64,000 bases of DNA from positions 291,330,604 through 291,394,603 of the forward strand of contig NC_057814.1 in NCBI RefSeq assembly GCF_018294505.1. Reading direction: 5' to 3'. Positions within the stretch are counted from its first letter, which is position 1; the number at the start of each line of letters is the position of its first letter. The notes under the pieces were generated by a model. The model saw only the letters and a list, made by a program, of their open reading frames with translations, had not been told where the DNA came from and made no database searches. Both the position numbers and the translations under genes were made by a program. Shown piece by piece: positions 56,848 to 64,000 of the stretch. The stretch comes from Triticum aestivum. Taxonomy: Eukaryota; Streptophyta; Magnoliopsida; Poales; Poaceae.

Positions 56848-58578
56848 TGTTGGGGAACGTAGTAATTTCAAAAAAATTCCTACGCACACGCAAGATCATG
56901 GTGATGCATAGCAACGAGAGGGGAGAGTGTTATCCACGTACCCTCGTAGACCGAAAGCGGAAGCGTTAACACAACACGGTTGATGTAGTCGTACGTCTTC
57001 ACGATTAGACCGATCAAGTACCGAACGCACGGCACCTCCGAGTTCAGCACACGTTCAGCTCGATGACGTCCCTCGAACTCCGATCTAGCCGAGTGTTGAG
57101 GGAGAGTTTCGTCAGCACGACGGCGTGGTGACGATGATGATGTTCTACCGACGCAGGGCTTCGCCTAAGCACCGCTACGATATTATCGAGGTGTAATATG
57201 GTGGAGGGGGGCACCGCACACGGCTAAAAGATCGTTGATCAATTGTGTCTAGAGGTGCCCCCTACCCCCGTATATAAAGGAGCAAGGGGGGTTCGGCCGG
57301 CCTAGAGGAGAGGCGCGCCAGGAGGAGTCCTACTCCTACCGGGAGTAGGACTCCCCCCTTTTCCATGTTGGACTAGGAGAGAAAGGGGGAAGAGGTGGAG
57401 GGGAGGAAGGAAGGGGGGCGCTGCCCCCCTCTCCTTGTCCTATTCGGACTGGGGGGGAGGGGCGCGCGGCCCTGCCCTGGCCTCCTCTCCTCTCTTCCAC
57501 CTAGGCCCACTAAGGCTCATTAAGTTACCGGGGGGTTCCGGTAACCTCCCGGTACTCCAGAAAAATCCTGATTTCACCCGGAACACTTCCGATGTCCAAA
57601 CATAGGCTTCCAATATATCAATCTTTATGGCTCGACCATTTCGAGACTCCTCGTCATGTCCGTGATCACATCCGGGACTCCAAACAACCTTCGGTACATC
57701 AAAACATATAAACTCATAATATAACTGTCATCGTAACGTTAAGCGTGCGGACCCTACGGGTTCGAGAACTATGTAGACATGACCGAGACACCTCTCCGGT
57801 CAATAACCAATAGCGGAACCTGGATGCTCATATTGGTTCCCACATATTCTACGAAGATCTTTATCGGTCAGATCGCATAACAACATACGTTGTTCCCTTT
57901 GTCATCGGTATGTTACTTGCCCGAGATTCGATCGTCGGTATCTCGATACCTAGTTCAATCTCGTTACCGGCAAGTCTCTTTACTCGTTCCGTAATACATC
58001 ATCCCGCAACTAACTCATTAGTCACAATGCTTGCAAGGCTTATAGTGATGTGTATTACTAAGTGGGCCCAGAGATACCTCTCCGAAAATCGGAGTGACAA
58101 ATCCTAATCTCGAAATACGCCAACCCAACAAGTACCTTTGGAGACACCTGTAGAGCACCTTTATAATCACCCAGTTACGTTGTGACGTTTGGTAGCACAC
58201 AAAGTGTTCCTCCGGTAAACGGGAGTTGCATAATCTCATAGTCATAGGAACATGTATAAGTCATGAAGAAAGCAATAGCAACATACTAAACGATCGAGTG
58301 CTAAGCTAACGGAATGGGTCAAGTCAATCACATCATTCTCCTAATGATGTGATCCCGTTAATCAAATGACAACTCATGTCTATGGCTAGGAAACATAACC
58401 ATCTTTGATCAACGAGCTAGTCAAGTAGAGGCATACTAGTGACACTCTGTTTGTCTATGTATTCACACATGTATTATGTTTCCGGTTAATACAATTCTAG
58501 CATGAATAATAAACATTTATCATGATATAAGGAAATAAATAATAACTTTATTATTGCCTCTAGGGCATATTTCCTTCA
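56848..58578 (-). repeat. right (5') LTR of the Angela-type element
   Basis: 1731 bp, same ends as the left LTR. On the coding strand it is upstream of the PBS-like sequence at 56836-56847. Confidence 0.95.
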
Positions 58579-58968
58579 AGACCAACAAGCATGGCCTTTT
58601 CCCAAGCCTGTTTAAGCAGCATCTTGAAAAAGTTGGTGCAGGAAGCACCGAGTCTTGCGGCGGTGAGGACGTCGGAGCGGCGTGCGATTTCTCCCAGAGG
58701 ATCGTCGTCCAAGGTCTCCTAGCCCCGACGAGGAGGAGAACCGCCTGGCGAATCCATGGGAGCAGCGACGAACTGCCTTCTCTTCGGGGGGAGGGGAACT
58801 GGCGAGGAGGAGATAAGAGCGTAGTAACCGCAGGGCCTCGTCCCTTCCAACTGTAGATCATTCCTCAGCGAAGGGGTGAGGCTATTATTTACTACTAGTA
58901 CTAGCATTATGGAATGTTATGGGATTGCATTATACTGTAAATAATAGCACTAGTAAGGAATTTTTGGC

Positions 58969-59032
58969 ACTAGGTAGTAGTTTTTGGCGTGGATTAAGAA
59001 ATTTTGGGTATGTTTTTGCCATTTTTTGTACA
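58969..59032 (+). repeat. 60-bp direct repeat, copy 1
   Basis: ACTAGGTAGTAGTTTTTGGC then GTGGATTAAGAAATTTTGGG and TATGTTTTTGCCATTTTTTG. Copy 2 at 61085-61144 is the same except for three missing bases (TAG) and one substitution. The copies are 2.1 kb apart in the same orientation. Confidence 0.85.
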
Positions 59033-59934
59033 TGCCAACTAGTGTCAAAAAACGTCTTACATTATGTGACGGAGGAGTACGTACTCGTACTGTAGCAGTA
59101 CTAGTACTACTTTTCTCAACTAGTAGTGCGATGTACTGTACTTCTAGTCTAGTCTAGTATAGTGCACCAGTTTTGAACTCTTGAATCTCGGGGCCAAGGA
59201 GCTATAGTTGGAAGTGGAGGGTACTACTGTTCTCTAGAACCATCGTTGTACTATCAATGCAGGGGAAGTACACCTGCGTAGTGGCCTAGTGGGTACTCTC
59301 GGTGCTCTATTCAGCCGCTCCTCTCACGTAGCTGGCCTACTCAGCCGCTCCTCTCACGCACACACTAGCAGCCTGTTTATCAGCGACGGTTACTGCGGGG
59401 GCAGAACATTTGAGTTATTTGATACTGCGAGACTAGGCTTTTCGCTTCCATTTGTGGAGGTGTAATGGATCTCGTCGAACTTTGTTAGTAGTTCCTTCTT
59501 TATGAATGAGATGAAGCAAAGCTTTTGCCTCCTTTTCAAAAAAACACGTCAAGAGGAATTTCTTTTATAGTAGAGCCGATAATGGAGTGAAGTCCATGCG
59601 TGCAACGCCACAAGCTACAGAGTAGTAGTAGAGCATTTTACGTACAGAGCCATATTGCACAGTTCCCAATGCCCCGCCAGGCTTTTCCGGCTCCTCGGGC
59701 TTAATTGGGAGGCGCTAGTTTAAATATGCTACTAGCTGGAAGCTGCAAGCGAGGTGCGGCTAGGGCGAGCACGCGAGCCACGGGATGGTGGGAAGGAAAA
59801 CCCGTTCACGTGGCTAGGCTGTCCAGTGCACCCAGATTGTGGGGCCGCACGTCCGTTTGACTTCAAAACTCAAACTACCCGTGTAAAATATTGGCTCGCA
59901 GCAAAGTGTAGTAGTACTATTTTAAAAAAAAGGT

Positions 59935-60000
59935 CGCCGTGCGTTCGGCCGGGATCGAACCCACAAAATGAGGTATACACTCCCGCGACCACTAGTAGTA
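59935..60000 (-). other. tRNA-like pol III promoter fragment (SINE-like)
   Basis: The minus strand has a perfect B-box GGTTCGATCCC in a T-arm-like context (GTGGGTTCGATCCCGGCC), a weak A-box-like TAGTGGTCGCGGGAGTG upstream, and a run of eight T downstream at 59922-59931. The acceptor arms do not pair convincingly into a full tRNA, so a tRNA relic or SINE piece is more likely than a gene. Confidence 0.35.
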
Positions 60001-60079
60001 CTCGTTGGAGTACAACGCAACCTAGAATCGCCTTTTGTCGCTAGTAGTACATACATTGTTCCTTACAAGAAACCCCTAA

Positions 60080-60364
60080 GAGCATGGTTAATAGTATAGC
60101 CAGCTGCTGGCTATAAGCCAGTGCCATGTCATCTACAGCCCATCTTATAGCCAACATGTACAATAATAGATCAAAAGAGTGTACTACTTTTTTATTATGT
60201 GGCCCACTTCTCATTCTCACAAAGTGCCTAGGAGCACATGCTAGAGCTGGCTCTTCACGAAGAGCCCGCTTACCTTCTCTCTCCTCTTCTCTTTCCTCCA
60301 ACTAAGCAGAAATATACTAGTTTATTTCTTATAGCCCGCTGACTCAGCTCTATTGTACGTGCTC
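60080..60364. mobile_element. Tourist/Harbinger-like MITE
   Basis: 285 bp with imperfect terminal inverted repeats GAGCATGGTTAATAG and GAGCACGTACAATAG, flanked by TAA (60077-60079 and 60365-60367), the 3-bp target duplication typical of Harbinger elements. Sub-terminal GGCTATAAG occurs in both arms. It has no coding capacity. Confidence 0.65.
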
Positions 60365-61084
60365 TAATAATGCAAGAAACCACTAAAATGCCAAGAAACT
60401 ACTACCACTTGCATACGTGGCAGACATAAGATAAGACTACCTTATCAACCATTGTACATGCTCTTACCAACAAAAATCCTTGAGTGACCTCCTACCTCCG
60501 GCCCGTCCACCTAGTCATCCTCGGCCATGGGACGCAGCTACCGCCGCCGGCAGAAGGCGAGGTCAAAACCGCCGGCGGTGCGGAGCCCATGTTGCGGCAG
60601 CCCAGATGCCAGCTCCGTCCGGCGCTCGCCGCCGCTAGCTAGCCAAGATAGTTCCGTCCAGCTGCTTGTCTGCAAGGTTTGCTAGCTAGATTGGCACGGC
60701 AGCACGGCGGCTTGCTCGCGCGCGCCGCGCTAAGGCCAGCCATCTGGCTCGAGCGAAGGCCAGCGCGGCGGCTTGCTCGCTCGTGAGTCACGCTCGGGCC
60801 AGCCTACAAACCCGTGCGGAGGCCAGCGCAGCGTCCGGCCCGTCCGGTGGAGCGGCGGCCAACTCGCTCATCACCGGCGCCACCGACAAACACGCATCAG
60901 TACTGTTTGAAGTAATGTTCAGGAAAAATAATGATTTGAGGGGGAATAACAGGATAGAAGGTCAGATGTGGGTCCCTCGTGTCAACGGTCAAACAAAATG
61001 TGTTGGTTTAAGCTGCCTCGCCAGCACGGACGTGTGGGCCAACCCTGTCATAAATGGGTTTAAACGAACCTAATCGGTAGGAGT

Positions 61085-61144
61085 ACTAGGTAGTTTTTGG
61101 CGTGGATTAAGAAATTTTGGGTATGTTTTTGCTATTTTTTGTAC
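61085..61144 (+). repeat. 60-bp direct repeat, copy 2
   Basis: Partner of 58969-59032, lacking TAG after ACTAGGTAG and with GCTATTTTTT for GCCATTTTTT. Confidence 0.85.
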
Positions 61145-62447
61145 AATAGATTCTTCCTAGGGCTGGTTGAAAGTGGTAGTTTTTTGTTAAATACTCTACA
61201 TATTGTAAGTAGGAGTGAAAGTTAAGCTTTGGAAGCCAATAAGCAAGGGTAGTTACATAGTGCATATGTGTACATGATTGAAAGTAAATATCAACCATGA
61301 GTGACTAATATCTTGATGGAAAACTCGAAACTATGGAATACTAGGAAAAAATGCATGGTTGGAAATACTAGCAATGTTCATGTCCGTTGCAACGAATCAT
61401 AATTAGAATAATACTTATTCACAAACTTGGTACAAAACACTCTAATTTTGATATACATATGTCACTAGAGATATATTATGTTTCAATTAGAATATATTCC
61501 TTGGGCTGTTTTGGTGAGGTCAGGGAGGGATGTGGTTGGTTTTAAGATACTAATTATGGGTTTTTCTGCAAATTGGTAGACAAGTGGGATGTTGGCGCGA
61601 AGAGGCAACAACTTACCTCACAATCATTAGATGTAGATCTAATGGTCAGAAACGACGGATGGCAGACACACCAGCATCACCAACTTAGTCTTGTGTAGGA
61701 GTACTAGCAAGATCTGTGCATTGCACGGAACATCAAGATGCATTTTTTTATAAAACACTTGTTGTGATTGACCCTTGCGAGAGTAATCCCATGTGTAAAA
61801 ACTAATGATATCTCGAGAAATATGAGATAAGGTGAAGAGGAGTGGGGTGTGGTGGTGGTTGGTGGTCGGACTGAGCGGAGGCATGGGGATTGACAACGCC
61901 GGCAGCGGCCACCAGGCCAGTTTGTTCCAGAGGCTTCCTTTCTTAATTTCTCAACAATGAGGTTTGTTGGAGATAAGGATGAACGAGGGAAGGCCTTGTC
62001 TGCAAATGTGGAGAGGGGTGCGGGTATCTTTTAGTTTAATTTCCATCCGTCAGATATAGATCGGACGGTCTATATTGCAAGATGGCACACGTACCATCAT
62101 CACCAACTCATTTTTTTATAAGAGAAGAAATGTAAGTATGGAGATACAAACGTATTATCGATACTTGCTTCCGTAAACTAGCATCTACATTCTATTCAAC
62201 GCCTCGGCATGTGGGGCCTTAGCACAATGACTTCTCGACTGTGTAAAACAAAGATTTTCCCGTCGTCGACAAGGAGGGGGTGACGGCGGCACGCTTTTTG
62301 GCTTGCTCTAGTCCTAGTAGTCATACTAGGTGGTCTAAGCACGTGTAGATTTATTCTTTTTCACGTCTCGTGTTCGCCGTACTGCCACGACTGTTGATGA
62401 ATAGACGGTAAGTTATTCACGGGGAAACCCTTGTTGAGCGTGTTTGC

Positions 62448-62473
62448 GAGAGAGAGAGAGAGAGAGAGAGAGA
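62448..62473. repeat. (GA)n microsatellite
   Basis: About 13 uninterrupted GA units. Confidence 0.9.
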
Positions 62474-62905
62474 CAGTGTGCGTGTGTGATATGTTAGAGA
62501 CTGAGGCAATGATAACAGATTCTTTGTGTCTATGTGTGTGGAGGATAGAGAGAGACATGTACATGGGGCTTTGTGTTGTGTAACGTGGAGACACATATAC
62601 ATAATTAGAGAGTGAGTGTGTGAGATACACATGCGGACATGAGGAGAGATGAAGATCCAGATAAATGGGTGTTTGTGTGTGTCTGTGTGTGTTTGTGCAC
62701 GCGTTTGTGTGTGAGAGGGAGAGAGTGTATGTGGAGTAGAGAGACCACTGATGATGTAAACCTAGTATAAGGGAAGGGGGAATGGTGTGACATGTGTAGT
62801 AGCGAGGTAGCACGGGTGCGGGCGGGGGGAGCAGACTATTTGGAAGAGACGTCGAGTGTGTGTGTGGGAGAGGGGTGTGAGAGCGAGAGAAAGAGAGAGC
62901 TAGCG

Positions 62906-62908
<3 letters not shown>

Positions 62909-62943
<35 letters not shown>
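62909..62943. repeat. (GA)n microsatellite
   Basis: About 17 GA units, followed by GGAAGAGAGGGGGCGAGAGG. It is part of a purine-rich plus strand at 62440-63600. Confidence 0.9.
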
Positions 62944-62946
<3 letters not shown>

Positions 62947-63546
62947 GAGAGGGGGCGAGAGGGGTCGTTTGTGTCCATAAATGGCGTATAGATAGGGATA
63001 CAATGTTGATGTTTTCCGAAATTGGCCTATGAACGGAGACGCAAGGGAAGCGAGTCATCGTGTGTGTGATAGGGACTTCATGAGAGATCTAGAATAGATG
63101 GTGTAGAGAACAATGTGTGAAATCGAGAACGATTATACATTAGGGATCTATGCAAAGAGTCGCGACATATATGTATACAGGGAAGGAGCTGGGGCGGGTC
63201 TGCATGTGGGAGAGATAGAAAGAGGAGAGTGGTGCACAAGGAGACAAAGTGTGCTTGTTTGCAGTAGGGGTGGTTTGTGAGGTGAGTGCGCGAGAACCAC
63301 ATAACTAGGGAGATAGACGTTTGGGGGCGACGTTTTGTGTGTATGGGAAATATACACTCTACATAGTGCGTGTGCTTGGGTAAGAGAGATAGCAGGAGAC
63401 CTAGAGAGTGAGGGAAGAGATGTGTGCATGCCCGAGACTCCGAGAGACAAAGTGATAGAGACCTATGTTGGGGTCCGGACTTTACAAGAGAGAGGGGTGT
63501 TAATGTGCTCGTGTGTTGGTGTTTGGGGGAGAGAACGACTTCTCTA

Positions 63547-63562
63547 TGTGTGTGTGTGTGTG
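63547..63562. repeat. (GT)n then (GGT)n microsatellite
   Basis: TGTGTGTGTGTGTG followed by GGTGGTGGTGGGGGGGG. Other short GT runs occur at 62670-62715. Confidence 0.85.
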
Positions 63563-64000
63563 GTGGTGGTGGGGGGGGTTGACTTAAGATAAAGAGTGAG
63601 GTGTCTATATTTGAGGGACTTTAGCGTAATTGAGATATTGTGCACTCATGGTTGATCAATTTGTTTCACAGTTTGTACTATGAGATAACGATACTTTTGA
63701 ACATGCGTGATATACCTTGATGTACTAGAATTACAAACCTAAGACTGGAATTTTGGAATTCGACTCCATCATTAGCTTTTGTAATTCATTTAAACGGAGG
63801 TACATTTTTTAAGCCGGGATTTCGTGATTTCAAATTCATATATCAAACCTAGAGATATACACATACGGGCATGTTCAAACTTTATAATCATCCACTTTAT
63901 TCCTACACATACACATTTTTGATTTTGTCATCATATTTAGGATAAACACATTTGGAATTTCATTTGAATTGGACCGTATGATGGTATTTGCTTGTAGTAG

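Larger units (their letters stand above)
49888..58578 (-). mobile_element. Angela/WIS-type Copia LTR retrotransposon, full length
   Basis: This is a complete 8.7-kb element with LTRs at 49888-51620 and 56848-58578 and a perfect TSD agacc (49883-49887 and 58579-58583). On the minus strand the order is 5' LTR, a 1.2-kb leader, a polyprotein from 55638 to 51654, polypurine AAGTGGGAGAG, and 3' LTR. The PBS position carries TAGCATCCGAGC, three mismatches from the initiator-Met consensus TGGTATCAGAGC. The polyprotein has two frameshifts and two nonsense codons. It inserted into exon 1 of the second F-box gene. The LTRs are very similar to each other, so the insertion is fairly young. Confidence 0.95.
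48276..58757 (-). pseudogene. second F-box/DUF295 gene, split by an Angela element
   Basis: Minus-strand exon 1 starts at MDSPGGSPPRRG (58757) and meets TAG at 58719. It continues with DPLGEIARRSDVLTAARLGASC (F-box) to the Angela insertion at 58578. It resumes in frame at 49887 with LPCVLEEKVLLWDNP and ends at a GTCAG donor (49746). Exon 2 starts at 49655 (VGANEDWLA) with TAA at 49628-49626, then TTIILDNIHNSAAVP and FAVTSQGTCFIW; a frame change follows near 49180. The last exon (48652-48276) has CRVYQMNGAEVDPRD and EYSLFIGDSYPI, the DUF295 signature, and stops after NLEEDM. Two nonsense codons, a frameshift and an 8.7-kb insertion make it non-functional. It is a diverged relative of the gene at 44281-46028. 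Confidence 0.8.
58885..64000. other. intergenic region without supported genes
   Basis: Short open frames at 59754-60044, 60528-60644 and 60783-61073 have no recognisable domain or splice context. The stretch contains the direct repeat pair, the tRNA-like piece and the MITE listed separately, a GC-rich block at 60520-60880 and a GA/GT-rich block at 62440-63600. The remainder is A/T-rich sequence typical of decayed TE remains. Confidence 0.6.

Noticed and set aside
59935..60000. A functional tRNA gene
   Set aside because: Only the T-arm/B-box is convincing; acceptor and anticodon arms do not pair, so it is listed only as a tRNA-like fragment.
60783..61073. 96-codon plus-strand frame in a GC-rich block
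   Set aside because: It begins in Ala/Arg-rich low-complexity sequence and runs into A/T-rich DNA without a domain; a real exon cannot be supported.
62361..62978. 205-codon minus-strand frame rich in Ser/Leu/His/Thr
   Set aside because: It is the translation of (CT)n and (CA)n tracts; no start context, splice site or domain.

Overview
The window looks like a gene-poor, transposon-packed interval of a Triticeae (wheat or goatgrass) chromosome. The evidence is spliced plant-type genes, large nested LTR retrotransposons with intact target-site duplications (TSDs), an Angela/WIS-type Copia element with 1.7-kb LTRs, Gypsy elements carrying antisense ORFs, a Sirevirus-like Copia fragment, CACTA-like tandem repeats and MITEs. 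Nothing in it is prokaryotic. TE family names come from memory of LTR ends and domains and should be read as '-like'. All exon limits are by eye.

Layout. 1-5657: minus-strand Gypsy element with its 5' LTR, broken gag and protease; pol is missing. 5658-6189: end fragment of another LTR. 6203-31598: plus-strand remains of a multi-exon gene whose last third is a Ulp1-type (C48, SUMO-protease-like) catalytic domain. This gene is split by an 8.7-kb Gypsy element (6664-15366), a 311-bp MITE (16281-16591) and an 11.4-kb LTR element with 4.1-kb LTRs (18829-30258). The right LTR of the last element itself contains an Angela solo LTR (26679-28398). 31602-37760: minus-strand Sirevirus-like element with one LTR, a plant-transposon-domain ORF and a gag, but no pol; its 5' part was cut off by a CACTA-like, repeat-rich block (about 37760-42830).

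42950-58757 is the only gene island. It holds a frameshifted NAC-domain fragment of SOG1/NAC8 type, an intact two-exon F-box/DUF295 gene (44281-46028), and a second F-box/DUF295 copy that is a pseudogene. A complete 8.7-kb Angela-type element (49888-58578, TSD agacc) sits inside the first exon of that second copy. 58758-64000 is intergenic, with two MITE-like pieces, a tRNA-like promoter fragment, a 60-bp direct repeat and a GA/GT-rich simple-sequence tract.

The genes do not form a pathway. The likely functional protein-coding gene is the F-box/DUF295 gene; the rest are TE proteins or decayed host genes. The points most worth following are the long-LTR, short-interior element with an unrecognised ORF, the antisense gene shared by two Gypsy elements, the Sirevirus-like element that has exchanged pol for a plant-transposon-domain ORF, and its LTR array of short TCGGT/ACCGA palindromes.
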